Of a DNA stretch of 64,000 bases, positions 34,785-42,773 are shown in pieces. The stretch is taken from the NCBI GenBank assembly GCA_017482005.1, contig JAFUOI010000007.1, positions 1 through 64,000 of the forward strand. Reading direction: 5' to 3'. The stretch is from Lachnospiraceae bacterium (GTDB lineage Bacteria; Bacillota_A; Clostridia; Lachnospirales; Lachnospiraceae). The notes under the pieces are model-generated. The model did not search any database. It was not told the origin of the DNA and saw only the letters and a list, made by a program, of their open reading frames with translations. The position numbers and the translations under genes are program-made. The stretch's first letter is position 1, and every line of letters begins with the position of its first letter.

Positions 34785-35261
34785 ATGTTCAGAGAACTTT
34801 CTAGAAAAAATAAGGCGATTTCCGAGGCGGAATGTGTGAGACTTCTTAAAGAAGAAACAAGAGGAGTGTTGTGCGTGCTCGGTGATGATGAGTATCCGTA
34901 TGGAATGCCGATGAATCATTTTTATAATGAAGAGGATGGCTGTATTTATTTTCACTGCGGAAAAGCAGGGCATAGATTGGATGCGCTTCAAAAGCACGAT
35001 AAGGTCTCATTTTGCGTGTATGATAAAGGGGTGCGCGAGGATGGAGATTGGGCACTTCATGTAAACAGCGTGATTGTATTCGGTAAGCTTGAGGTAATTG
35101 ATGATATGGAAACAATCATGGATATATCTGCGCGGCTCAGCCGGAAGTTTACGCAGGATGAAGAGTATATTCAGAAAGAAATTGAGCTTTATGCGAAGGC
35201 GACGCTTCTGCTTAAACTCAGACCGGAGCATATGTGCGGAAAAAGAGTGAAGGAGTCATAG
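34785..35261 (+). CDS. NimA/pyridoxamine 5'-phosphate oxidase-family flavoprotein
   Basis: A 158-residue split-barrel protein: RGVLCVLGDDEYPYGMPMNHFYNEEDGCIYFHCGK-type core (FMN-binding barrel) and HVNSVIVFGKLEVID. NimA-like members reduce 5-nitroimidazoles; others are simple flavin reductases, and the substrate cannot be told here. AGGTAAAGATT precedes the ATG. It lies in an accessory run with a YcxB-like gene 3 bases downstream. Confidence 0.85.
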   Translation: MFRELSRKNKAISEAECVRLLKEETRGVLCVLGDDEYPYGMPMNHFYNEEDGCIYFHCGKAGHRLDALQKHDKVSFCVYDKGVREDGDWALHVNSVIVFGKLEVIDDMETIMDISARLSRKFTQDEEYIQKEIELYAKATLLLKLRPEHMCGKRVKES

Positions 35262-35264
35262 GAT

Positions 35265-35798
35265 ATGGAGCAGGAAAAGTTTTATATTGTAACAAAGATG
35301 GAGCAGGAAGATCATAAGAAGTTTATGTATATTACTACGTTTGTCAAGAGAAAAAGCGGGTTGATAATAACGGCGGTAATGAGTTTGTTGGCCGGACTTG
35401 CGGTTAGCTGGATACTTGATAGAGTAACGCCGGGGATGATAGCACTGATTGCCGTTGCATATTTTTTTATGATTGTCGGTATCCAGTGTTACAAGATAAA
35501 TAAAATGAATAAACAGCGTGCAAAAACGGATCGGGCAGTTGGTTTCGGCGCGGAAAATCATTTGCACTTTTATGATGACCATATTTTGATGGAAATGCCG
35601 GTGACTAAGTCGTCCGGACAGCTTCGTTATGATCAGATTTATGAAATTATGGAGACGAAAGAGTTTTTTGCAGTTTATACATCGTCACATCAGGCTTCTT
35701 TAATCCGAAAAAAAGATATAAAGCAGGAGGAACTTGCTGCATTTATAGCATTTTTAAAAGAAAAGATGCAAAAGGGCTATAAGACATTGTCGGTTTAG
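35265..35798 (+). CDS. YcxB-like membrane protein
   Basis: A 177-residue protein with two membrane helices (about 37-52, 57-74) and a C-terminal YcxB-type domain (HFYDDHILMEMP, YDQIYEIMETKEFFAVYT, IRKKDI). YcxB domain proteins are of unknown function. It starts 3 bases after the flavoprotein stop, with AAGGAG upstream. Confidence 0.75.
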   Translation: MEQEKFYIVTKMEQEDHKKFMYITTFVKRKSGLIITAVMSLLAGLAVSWILDRVTPGMIALIAVAYFFMIVGIQCYKINKMNKQRAKTDRAVGFGAENHLHFYDDHILMEMPVTKSSGQLRYDQIYEIMETKEFFAVYTSSHQASLIRKKDIKQEELAAFIAFLKEKMQKGYKTLSV

Positions 35799-35807
35799 GA
35801 GGATAGC

Positions 35808-36683
35808 ATGAAAATTCTTGTCATCGGAGGAACGAGGTTTTTTGGAATACATATGGTTTATGTGTTGCTTGAAAAGGGACATGAAGTGACAATTGCGACA
35901 CGCGGTCAGGCAAAAGATCCGTTTGGCGATAAAGTTAGCCGTATCTTACTGGATCACTCGAATCCGGAAAGTATCAAAAGGGCTTTGGCAGGAAAGCATT
36001 TTGATGTTGCCATCGATAAAATCGCATATTGTTCCAATGATATCAAATATTTGATGGATGCTGTTTCCTGTGACCGGCTGATTTATATGTCAAGTACAGC
36101 AGTTTACAATTTAGATCATATGGACGTAAAAGAAGATGAGTTTGACGGCAAAGCCGGATTGCTTAAGTGGTGTAACCGGCCGGATGCTTCTTATGCAGAA
36201 GTAAAACGCCAGGCGGAATATGCGCTATGGCAGGAATATGGTGATGGGAAGTGGCTTGCAGTCCGATATCCGTTTGTGGTCGGCAAAGATGATTATACAA
36301 AGCGTCTTTTGTTTTATGTGGAGCATGTAATGAAAGGAATTCCGATGCAGATTGACAATCTTGATGCACAGATGAGTTTTATCCGTTCTGATGAAGCGGG
36401 ACGATTTCTCGCATTTTTAGCAGAAACCGAGATGACCGGAGCAGTCAACGGTTGCGGTGGCGGAACGGTTTCGATTCGGGAAATTCTAAATTATGTAGAG
36501 GAAAAGACCGGAAAGACAGCGGTTCTCAGTGTGAATGGAGAGGCAGCACCGTATAATGGAACTGTGGGATACAGTATAAATACGGAAAAGGCACAAAAAA
36601 TCGGTTATCAGTTTTCAAATGTCAGGGATTGGATGTTTGAACTTGTGGATGAATATATTAAGATGTGTGTGGAGGAAAAATAA
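35808..36683 (+). CDS. NAD(P)-dependent epimerase/dehydratase (extended SDR)
   Basis: A 291-residue extended short-chain dehydrogenase: Rossmann GGTRFFGIHMV at about residues 7-17, IYMSSTAVYN for the Ser/Thr element, and SYAEVKRQAEYAL with the Y-x3-K pattern. This subfamily (often NmrA/UDP-glucose-4-epimerase-like) acts on unknown sugar-nucleotides or small carbonyls. GGAGGATAGC precedes the ATG. It shares one base with the next start (TAATG). Confidence 0.85.
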   Translation: MKILVIGGTRFFGIHMVYVLLEKGHEVTIATRGQAKDPFGDKVSRILLDHSNPESIKRALAGKHFDVAIDKIAYCSNDIKYLMDAVSCDRLIYMSSTAVYNLDHMDVKEDEFDGKAGLLKWCNRPDASYAEVKRQAEYALWQEYGDGKWLAVRYPFVVGKDDYTKRLLFYVEHVMKGIPMQIDNLDAQMSFIRSDEAGRFLAFLAETEMTGAVNGCGGGTVSIREILNYVEEKTGKTAVLSVNGEAAPYNGTVGYSINTEKAQKIGYQFSNVRDWMFELVDEYIKMCVEEK

Positions 36684-37315
36684 TGCCATTTGATTTTAAG
36701 AAAGAATACAAAGAATTTTATATGCCGAAAAATAAACCGGCTATTGTCGAGGTACCGAAGGCTAACTATATTGCTGTCAGAGGAACAGGTGATCCGAACG
36801 AGGAAGGCGGTGCATATAAGCAGGCAATCGGAGTACTGTATGCAGTTGCATATACTCTGAAAATGAGTTATAAGACGGATTATAAAATCAAGGGATTTTA
36901 TGAATATGTGGTTCCGCCGCTCGAAGGATTCTGGTGGCAGGAGGGAGTAACCGGTGTTGATTATTCGAACAAGTCAACATTTCATTGGATTTCTGTTATC
37001 CGTTTGCCGGAATTTGTGACAAAAGAAGACTTTGACTGGGCAGTTGAGACTGCGACAAAGAAGAAAAAGATGGATTGCTCTTCGGCAGAATTTTTGACGA
37101 TAGAAGAAGGACTTTGTGTGCAGATTATGCACCTTGGCTCCTATGATACAGAGCCGGAGACAGTGGCACTTATGGATGCATATTTACAGGAAAACGGGTA
37201 TGAGAACGATATAAATGATCAAAGACGGCATCATGAGATTTATTTATCCGATCCGCGAAAGGCAGAACCGGAGAAGTGGAAAACGGTAATCCGTCATCCG
37301 ATTAAAAGGTGTTAG
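36683..37315 (+). CDS. GyrI-like small-molecule-binding domain protein
   Basis: A 210-residue protein of the GyrI-like/SRPBCC-type 'AraC effector-binding' fold: MPFDFKKEYKEFYMPKN, NYIAVRGTGDPNEEGG, HWISVIRLPEFV, and YLSDPRKAEPEKWKTVIRHP. Such proteins bind toxic hydrophobic molecules and may degrade some of them (cyclopropanone hydrolase-like activity). The ATG at 36683 (not the earlier in-frame one at 36665) has GGAGGAAAAATA upstream and overlaps the previous stop by one base. Confidence 0.85.
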   Translation: MPFDFKKEYKEFYMPKNKPAIVEVPKANYIAVRGTGDPNEEGGAYKQAIGVLYAVAYTLKMSYKTDYKIKGFYEYVVPPLEGFWWQEGVTGVDYSNKSTFHWISVIRLPEFVTKEDFDWAVETATKKKKMDCSSAEFLTIEEGLCVQIMHLGSYDTEPETVALMDAYLQENGYENDINDQRRHHEIYLSDPRKAEPEKWKTVIRHPIKRC

Positions 37316-37333
37316 GGAAAACATTACCATTAC

Positions 37334-37362
37334 TTGTTTTCAGGGGGCAAATATGTTATAGT
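37334..37362 (+). promoter_or_regulatory. Promoter of the putative antitoxin RNA
   Basis: TTGTTT (37334-37339), 17 bases, TATAGT (37357-37362). It points toward the toxin gene on the opposite strand and precedes a terminator 50 bases downstream. Confidence 0.6.
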
Positions 37363-37368
37363 TATAAA

Positions 37369-37449
37369 AAGGTGGTACTAAGTTGTGCCCCTTGGAATAG
37401 TGAAGTCAAAGAATAACCGCAGTTTTCCAGACAGGGCGGTTATTTTTTG
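37369..37449 (+). ncRNA. Putative antisense antitoxin RNA of a type I toxin-antitoxin pair
   Basis: A short transcript is predicted from the promoter at 37334-37362 to an intrinsic terminator: AATAACCGC (37412-37420) and GCGGTTATT (37436-37444), then T-run. It overlaps the 3' end of the toxin mRNA, the arrangement of TxpA/RatA-like pairs. No open reading frame is evident. Exact ends need RNA mapping. Confidence 0.6.
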
Positions 37450-37538
37450 TCTTTATGGCATATCTGATAAATCAGACCTATGAGTGCGATTATGAGCATT
37501 CCAAACTGGAACAGTGCATCATATGTAACAATCTGCAT
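37440..37538 (-). CDS. Holin-like type I toxin peptide (32 residues)
   Basis: A short gene below usual length cutoffs. The peptide begins MQIVTYDALFQFGMLIIALI and ends QICHKDKK: one hydrophobic helix with a charged tail, the pattern of the 'putative holin-like toxin' family (TxpA/Fst-related) of Firmicutes. The start codon is at 37536-37538, with a strong AGGGGGGG ribosome binding site 6 bases upstream, and its own promoter. The convergent antisense RNA shares the terminator region. Such toxins damage the membrane when not held by antisense RNA. There is no neighbouring phage. Confidence 0.8.
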   Translation of the reverse strand: MQIVTYDALFQFGMLIIALIGLIYQICHKDKK

Positions 37539-37588
37539 AGGCAACCCCCCCTCTCTCAAGGGTCAACCGTTCCCACCAATAATAATAT

Positions 37589-37618
37589 ATAATAGAAAGC
37601 GCAGTAAGCCGTAGACAA
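37589..37618 (-). promoter_or_regulatory. Promoter of the holin-like toxin gene
   Basis: On the minus strand TTGTCT (37613-37618), 18 bases, TATTAT (37589-37594), about 50 bases before the toxin start. Confidence 0.6.
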
Positions 37619-37625
37619 TTTTTTG

Positions 37626-37654
37626 TTGCATGCAGTAATTTTTATAAGTACAAT
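37626..37654 (+). promoter_or_regulatory. Promoter of the VOC-family gene
   Basis: TTGCAT (37626-37631), 17 bases, TACAAT (37649-37654), upstream of GGAGG and the ATG at 37691. Confidence 0.65.
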
Positions 37655-37690
37655 AAAAATGTGTTGTAGTTATAGAAGATGGAGGTACTT

Positions 37691-38074
37691 ATGTACATAG
37701 AACACATCGCAATGAATGTGAATGATTTGGAAAAGGCCAAGGACTTTTTTATAAAATATTTTGCGGCAAAGAGTAATATAGGATATCACAATCCGACTAC
37801 GGATTTTCGTTCTTATTTTTTAACGTTTGATCAGGGACCGAGGTTAGAGCTTATGAGCAGACCTGATATGACAGATGAGGTTAAAACCGCGGGAAGAACA
37901 GGGTATGAACATGTGGCGTTCCGTTTAGGAAGTAAAGAGGCGGTCGATGAATTGACGCAACGCTTAAAAGCAGATGGATATGAGGTGTTGAGCGGTCCGA
38001 GAACAACCGGTGACGGTTATTATGAAAGCTGCATTGTCGCAGTGGAAGGAAATATCATTGAGATTACGGAGTGA
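37691..38074 (+). CDS. VOC-family (glyoxalase/bleomycin-resistance-like) protein
   Basis: A 127-residue glyoxalase-fold protein: YIEHIAMNVNDLEKAKDFF at the start, the His/Glu metal site (IEHIA, GYEHVAFRLG, IIEITE) and the GPRTTGDGYYES motif. It may be a lactoylglutathione lyase relative or a resistance protein. An ATG at 37679 is in frame, but GATGGAGGTACTT favours the ATG at 37691. It starts the 37.7-43.6 kb run. Confidence 0.88.
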   Translation: MYIEHIAMNVNDLEKAKDFFIKYFAAKSNIGYHNPTTDFRSYFLTFDQGPRLELMSRPDMTDEVKTAGRTGYEHVAFRLGSKEAVDELTQRLKADGYEVLSGPRTTGDGYYESCIVAVEGNIIEITE

Positions 38075-38079
38075 AAGCT

Positions 38080-38592
38080 ATGTTATATATTAAAAAAGTA
38101 AATTTAGAAGACAAAGAAAAAGAATATGCTTTTGTGTCCAAAGTTCCGGAAGATGAAAACGGATTTATCAATGAATGGATAAATATTCCGGAAATTGATT
38201 TTGAAGAAAAAGCGCTGAAGGTTATGCTTGCACAGGAAAGCGGAGAAAACTTACCCAAAGGTTATGTTCCTCAAACAATCTTTTTCTTGTGGGATGATGA
38301 GAAAATCGTCGGTCAGTTTAATGTCCGCCACTATTTATGTGAAAGTTTAGTGGAAGGAAGCGGTCATATCGGATATTTTATTGCAGAAAAATACCGAGGA
38401 AAAGGATATGCGACAGAAGGGCTTCGGCTGACGCTGCAGTTAGCAAAGGATATCATTCCGGAGGATGAAATTTATCTTCGGGTAAATAAGGATAATCCTG
38501 CATCGCTTCGCGTTATGCAAAAAAATGGCGGATACATTCATCATGAGGATGAGAGCAAATATTATGTACGGATAGTAAAAAAAGAAATTTAG
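38080..38592 (+). CDS. GNAT N-acetyltransferase
   Basis: A 170-residue acetyltransferase: FLWDDEKIVGQFNVRHYL and GHIGYFIAEKYRGKGYATEGLRL (acetyl-CoA loop R-G-K-G-Y-A), VNKDNPASLRVMQKNGG at the end. It has the same subtype as the gene at 34236 with similar surroundings, possibly a duplicate. A GTG at 38071 is in frame, but the ATG at 38080 with ACGGAG eight bases upstream is better. Confidence 0.88.
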   Translation: MLYIKKVNLEDKEKEYAFVSKVPEDENGFINEWINIPEIDFEEKALKVMLAQESGENLPKGYVPQTIFFLWDDEKIVGQFNVRHYLCESLVEGSGHIGYFIAEKYRGKGYATEGLRLTLQLAKDIIPEDEIYLRVNKDNPASLRVMQKNGGYIHHEDESKYYVRIVKKEI

Positions 38593-38602
38593 GGTGAGTA
38601 TT

Positions 38603-39139
38603 ATGGTACTTTTAGTTGTTGATACGCAGAAGTTAATCACAACAGACAAGGTTTATAATTTTAAGGAATTTGAAAAGCGGATAAAATCCTTAATCAGCAG
38701 GGCAAGACAAAATGGCATCGAAGTGATTTACATCAGACACGATGACGGTCCGACGCAGGCGTTGACCAAAGGTACGGACGGTTTTGAAATTTATGAAGGA
38801 TTTGCACCTGTAAAGGGTGAAAAAATTTATGATAAGACCGTAAACAGTCCGTTCAAAGAAACCGGTTTGTTAGAGTATTTGAAAGGGAAAAAGGAACAAA
38901 ATGTGATGGTAGTCGGTCTGCAGACGGATTATTGTATGGATGCAACGATTAAATGCGGATTTGAGCATGGTTTTCATATGATTGTTCCGGAATATACGAA
39001 CAGTACCGTAGATAATGATTATATGACTGCAGAGCAGACATATAGATACTATAATGAATTTATGTGGAACAGAAGATATGCACAGTGTGTTTCTTATGAG
39101 GAAGCGCTGAATATGATGACGAAAGAGAATAAAAAATGA
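38603..39139 (+). CDS. Isochorismatase-family cysteine hydrolase
   Basis: A 178-residue hydrolase with the family triad: Asp9 (VVDTQ), Lys (KTVNSPF) and Cys (VGLQTDYCMDATIKCG). Family members include nicotinamidase and isochorismatase; the substrate is not evident. The ATG at 38603 is preferred over the GTG at 38594 and has AGGGTGAG upstream. It shares ATGA with the next gene. Confidence 0.88.
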   Translation: MVLLVVDTQKLITTDKVYNFKEFEKRIKSLISRARQNGIEVIYIRHDDGPTQALTKGTDGFEIYEGFAPVKGEKIYDKTVNSPFKETGLLEYLKGKKEQNVMVVGLQTDYCMDATIKCGFEHGFHMIVPEYTNSTVDNDYMTAEQTYRYYNEFMWNRRYAQCVSYEEALNMMTKENKK

Positions 39140-39594
39140 AGTACAATATAATAAAAATACATGAACATAGTGAATTAAAGGAAGCAGCAGCTAACTGGTT
39201 TCATTCCAAATGGGGTGTTCCGAGAGAAGCATATCTTGAGAGTATGGAAGATTGCATAGCAGGAGATACAGTGCCGCAGTGGTATGTTGTTATGAAAGAC
39301 ACAGAAATTATCGGAGGTCTCGGAGTAATTGAAAATGATTTCCATGACAGAAAAGATTTGACACCGAATGTTTGCGCAGTCTATGTGGAGGATGGATATC
39401 GAGGAAGGGGAATTGCAGGTGAAATGTTAAGTTTCGTTTGTGAAGATATGAAACGTCGTGGAATAAATACGTTATATTTGGTGACAGATCATACTTCATT
39501 TTATGAAAGATATGGTTGGGAATTTCTTTGTATGGTACAAGGGGATGATGAACCGGAAATGACAAGAATGTATATACATAAAGGACAGGAATAA
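39136..39594 (+). CDS. GNAT N-acetyltransferase
   Basis: A 152-residue GNAT protein: VCAVYVEDGYRGRGIAGEMLSF (acetyl-CoA loop R-G-R-G-I-A) and YLVTDHTSFYERYGWEFL at the end. It overlaps the hydrolase gene by four bases (ATGA), indicating coupled translation. The substrate is unknown. Confidence 0.9.
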   Translation: MKYNIIKIHEHSELKEAAANWFHSKWGVPREAYLESMEDCIAGDTVPQWYVVMKDTEIIGGLGVIENDFHDRKDLTPNVCAVYVEDGYRGRGIAGEMLSFVCEDMKRRGINTLYLVTDHTSFYERYGWEFLCMVQGDDEPEMTRMYIHKGQE

Positions 39595-39596
39595 AA

Positions 39597-40820
39597 ATGG
39601 ACGAAAGAACATTATTTGAAAAGTTTGCAAGTCAGCTTTCAAACTGGTCAAAAACGGGAGAAGAACCGAAACTAGGTGATTGGAATATCCGTGCGTATTT
39701 GGATTTACAAGAACAGCGGTTAAAAGAAAAAGAACTGAAAAGAACTTTTGAATATAAGATTGACGGAAAAGTTTATAAAGTCGGTGATTTTGTAATCGGT
39801 CAGCTTTTGAATGCATATAACAAAAGGCTTAATTATTCACTCGGAACCAAGAAAATAACATATGAAAAGAACGGGAAGATTATTTACAAAGAAAAGATAG
39901 AGCTACCTCTTTATCAGCTTGTAAAATGGCCGGTTGAAGATAAAGGTGACTGGAAAAAAGATACCTATGTCTGTGATAACTGCGGAAATATTGAAAAGAT
40001 AGAGGTGTTGGAAGAACAGGGATGTTCTTACTGCGGAACACATTTTACAGTTTCCGAAATGTATCCTAAGGTAACTAATTTTTATATGCTTGAGACGATG
40101 CCGGATAAAAAATTGACCTTTGATAAGTTGTGGAAGTTAGCATTGGGTGCTCTTGTAATGGCACTTATCTCTACTGTTAGTTTGATGATAAACGGAACAG
40201 GCTCAGATAGAATTTATACATTCGGCGGAACATTCCCGGCTGCATATATTATATGGTTCTTAGTAAGTCTGTGGTTTTATCCGGTGATATTTAATATTGC
40301 AGAATCCATACCGGTTTCATTCGGAGTTATGGGAGCAAAAACAAAAATTACGTCAAAGCTTCGAAAATATGACGAATCCTTCAGTTATGATTATTTTGAA
40401 GGAAAGGCATTGTCGCTTCTTCGGATGATTATTTTTGCAAAGGATGCAACACAGTCTGTGCAATACAGAGGGAATAAGTTAGCTGAGGCTTATGCAGATA
40501 TTGTAGATATGGATTATCGAGGCGGATTAAACGTGGTAAACATCGAACAGGTAGGAGAGCATATTGAGGTGACACTCAAGATTTATATGAAGAATACATA
40601 TTTCAGGCATGGTAAATGCAGAAAGAAAAATGATACGATGTATGTACGAATGCGTCATAATATGACGTGGAAAGTTGAGCCTGATTTCTCTATAGTAAAA
40701 GTTGCCTGTCATGGATGCGGCGGAAGCTTTGATGCAACAAAACATCGTAACTGTCCGTATTGCAGTCAGGAATACGATGCAGGAAGAGATGACTGGGAAG
40801 TGATGGAGATTTATGGATAG
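39597..40820 (+). CDS. Zinc-ribbon, membrane and Tim44-like domain protein
   Basis: A 407-residue protein with an unusual layout. A positively charged, extended N-terminal part (1-120), a zinc ribbon (CDNC ... CSYC, near 125-148), two membrane helices (about 182-200, 213-235), a Tim44-like domain (KALSLLRMIIFAKDATQSVQYRG, ADIVDMDYRGGLNVVNIE) and a second CHGC ... CPYC zinc ribbon near the C-terminus. Some bacterial members act in envelope protein assembly, but the role here is inferred only. It overlaps the next gene by 8 bases. Confidence 0.72.
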   Translation: MDERTLFEKFASQLSNWSKTGEEPKLGDWNIRAYLDLQEQRLKEKELKRTFEYKIDGKVYKVGDFVIGQLLNAYNKRLNYSLGTKKITYEKNGKIIYKEKIELPLYQLVKWPVEDKGDWKKDTYVCDNCGNIEKIEVLEEQGCSYCGTHFTVSEMYPKVTNFYMLETMPDKKLTFDKLWKLALGALVMALISTVSLMINGTGSDRIYTFGGTFPAAYIIWFLVSLWFYPVIFNIAESIPVSFGVMGAKTKITSKLRKYDESFSYDYFEGKALSLLRMIIFAKDATQSVQYRGNKLAEAYADIVDMDYRGGLNVVNIEQVGEHIEVTLKIYMKNTYFRHGKCRKKNDTMYVRMRHNMTWKVEPDFSIVKVACHGCGGSFDATKHRNCPYCSQEYDAGRDDWEVMEIYG

Positions 40821-41316
40821 TAAGAGTAGAAAACTTATTGTAAATTTTATATATACCATTTTGCACTGGATTCTGGCAGAAGTTTTATGCGTTATTTCGA
40901 TTGTAATACAGTTTTCTTTTTTAAAGGATACAGAGGAAACATATTCCGGGATTATTTTCAGTGGAAAGGTTTATGAGATTAACTATTTGATGTTTGTTTT
41001 GGGAACAGCGCTGTTTTTGGCAGGTTTTTATATCATCTGGAAGAAATGCCTGCTGGTTGACTGGAAAGCATTTAACGGAAGGAATATTCTGTGGAAAGCA
41101 GCATATTTCCTTGTTGCACTTGTATCAGCAGCGATAATATTTGTAGAAGAAGTATTAGGGATTTTTCTTGTTGTCGGATTTACGGATGATATTCGGCCGG
41201 AGTGGACGACATGGGGATTTGTTTGGTTTCCGGTTTATATATTAGCGGTGATGATCATTGGATTAATTAAAAATAAACAATCAGAAAAGGAGAAAAAAGA
41301 TGCCAGAAATTTTTAG
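40813..41316 (+). CDS. Four-helix membrane protein, unknown family
   Basis: A 167-residue protein with hydrophobic helices at about 11-35, 55-76, 94-120 and 134-153. No family is recognised. It starts within the end of the zinc-ribbon gene and overlaps the next gene by 17 bases, so all three are tightly coupled. An AGTGATGGAG segment gives a ribosome binding site. Confidence 0.7.
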   Translation: MDSKSRKLIVNFIYTILHWILAEVLCVISIVIQFSFLKDTEETYSGIIFSGKVYEINYLMFVLGTALFLAGFYIIWKKCLLVDWKAFNGRNILWKAAYFLVALVSAAIIFVEEVLGIFLVVGFTDDIRPEWTTWGFVWFPVYILAVMIIGLIKNKQSEKEKKDARNF

Positions 41317-41854
41317 TGAAAGTAATATGAAAGAGCGATTAGGAAAGCACATTCCGGAAGGGGAAACGTTACTTGCGGGTATTCATTGTGTGAATAAGGA
41401 ACTGCACGTATTCCGCTATTATCAAAACAGTGTTCCGCATGAAGACAGAGTATACAAGCTTGACGATGTAGAGCCGAAGGTGCTTCAGGTTGCAAAAAGT
41501 AAATATTCTACAGATGATTTATATATTGGTATCACACAAAATCATTTTGTGTTTGCTACCTGTCTGGAACGCAAATATCTGTATGAGTTTGAGTTTGTAA
41601 AGGATGATCAGCCGCATGAATTAGAAGATATTGATGAATATGTTTATTTAAGAGATATCGGACATTGTTTTAAACTTGAGGATATTGCAAAGTGTGAGAT
41701 GAAAAAAGGAATGTTCGGTTCTGTAAAATGTAACCTTGAGTTTAAGGATAAGAGCACGTTCAAACTTCTTTTGCCCAAAATGGCAGGAATGGGAAAAGGA
41801 ATGCCAAATCATGCGCAGTATAAAGAGCAGATTATGGCTCGTCTTATGAAGTAA
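41300..41854 (+). CDS. Unknown soluble protein (possible PH-like fold)
   Basis: A 184-residue protein of mixed alpha/beta pattern (MKERLGKHIPEGETLLAGIH, VFRYYQNSVPHEDRVYKL, DDLYIGITQNHFVFATC, LEFKDKSTFKLLLPKM). The beta-rich middle resembles PH/YokE-like domains, but this is weak. It is the third gene of a coupled trio with the zinc-ribbon and four-helix proteins. AAAAGGAG precedes the ATG. Confidence 0.65.
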   Translation: MPEIFSESNMKERLGKHIPEGETLLAGIHCVNKELHVFRYYQNSVPHEDRVYKLDDVEPKVLQVAKSKYSTDDLYIGITQNHFVFATCLERKYLYEFEFVKDDQPHELEDIDEYVYLRDIGHCFKLEDIAKCEMKKGMFGSVKCNLEFKDKSTFKLLLPKMAGMGKGMPNHAQYKEQIMARLMK

Positions 41855-41864
41855 GGAACGGTAT

Positions 41865-42773
41865 ATGAAGTATGCGATTGATAAAGATTTAAAAAAATAT
41901 ATGGTTAAAATGCCGTTTTACGGCTGGTTATGTAAAATGACGCATAAGCCCATGGATATCATGCTTGCCATGACTAAAGTTCCGGATGATATAGAGGTGC
42001 GCAATTTTTATATTAACGGATATAAAAATGAGCCAATCAGAATAAAAGAAATCATACCGAAAAATCCGGGGAGTGGTGCCATCTTAGTTCTTCACGGAGG
42101 CGGTTTTGGATATAAGATGTCGCCGTATCACTTTTTTAATGCCTGCCAATATGCAAAGAAATTGCACTGCAGGGCATATCTGCCGGATTATCATTTGTTG
42201 CCGGATTATCCGTTTCCGGCGGCATTTGAAGATGCAATGGCAACATATCGATATATGGTGACGAAGGCTTTGAAAATAGGGATTAATCCTGAAAAAATAA
42301 TTATTCTCGGTGACAGTGCAGGCGGAGCTCTTGCGACCAATATTTGTAACATGGCACAGGAAAGAGATATGCCGATGCCGTGTTGTCAGGTGTTGATTTA
42401 TCCTGTGACGGATAATTCCATGGAAACGTCGTCAATGAAATGTTTTACGGATACACCAATGTGGAATGCAAAAAATAATAAGAGAATGTGGGAGATGTAT
42501 GTAAAGAATTTGCCGGATGAAGAATTGCATAGAGCAGTTCCGATGAAAAATCCTAAACCGGGCAAGCTTCCGCCTACCTACATTGAGACAGCAGAATTTG
42601 ACTGTCTGCGCGATGAGGCAGTTATATATGCAGAGAGTATTCGGGGAAAAGCAAAGACGGTGGAGCTATATGAGACTATGGGGACGGCACATGGATATGA
42701 TATTGCATCAAAACATCCGCTGGTAAAGGAAAGTATGAAAAAAAGAATTAAGTTTATGAGGAATTGCTTATGA
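41865..42773 (+). CDS. Alpha/beta hydrolase (HSL-type esterase)
   Basis: A 302-residue esterase/lipase-like protein of the hormone-sensitive lipase family: HGGGFGYK oxyanion motif, GDSAGGAL nucleophile elbow, and AEFDCLRDEA plus GTAHGYD for the acid and His of the triad. It overlaps the next, related hydrolase gene by four bases (ATGA). AAGGAACGGTAT precedes the ATG. Confidence 0.88.
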   Translation: MKYAIDKDLKKYMVKMPFYGWLCKMTHKPMDIMLAMTKVPDDIEVRNFYINGYKNEPIRIKEIIPKNPGSGAILVLHGGGFGYKMSPYHFFNACQYAKKLHCRAYLPDYHLLPDYPFPAAFEDAMATYRYMVTKALKIGINPEKIIILGDSAGGALATNICNMAQERDMPMPCCQVLIYPVTDNSMETSSMKCFTDTPMWNAKNNKRMWEMYVKNLPDEELHRAVPMKNPKPGKLPPTYIETAEFDCLRDEAVIYAESIRGKAKTVELYETMGTAHGYDIASKHPLVKESMKKRIKFMRNCL

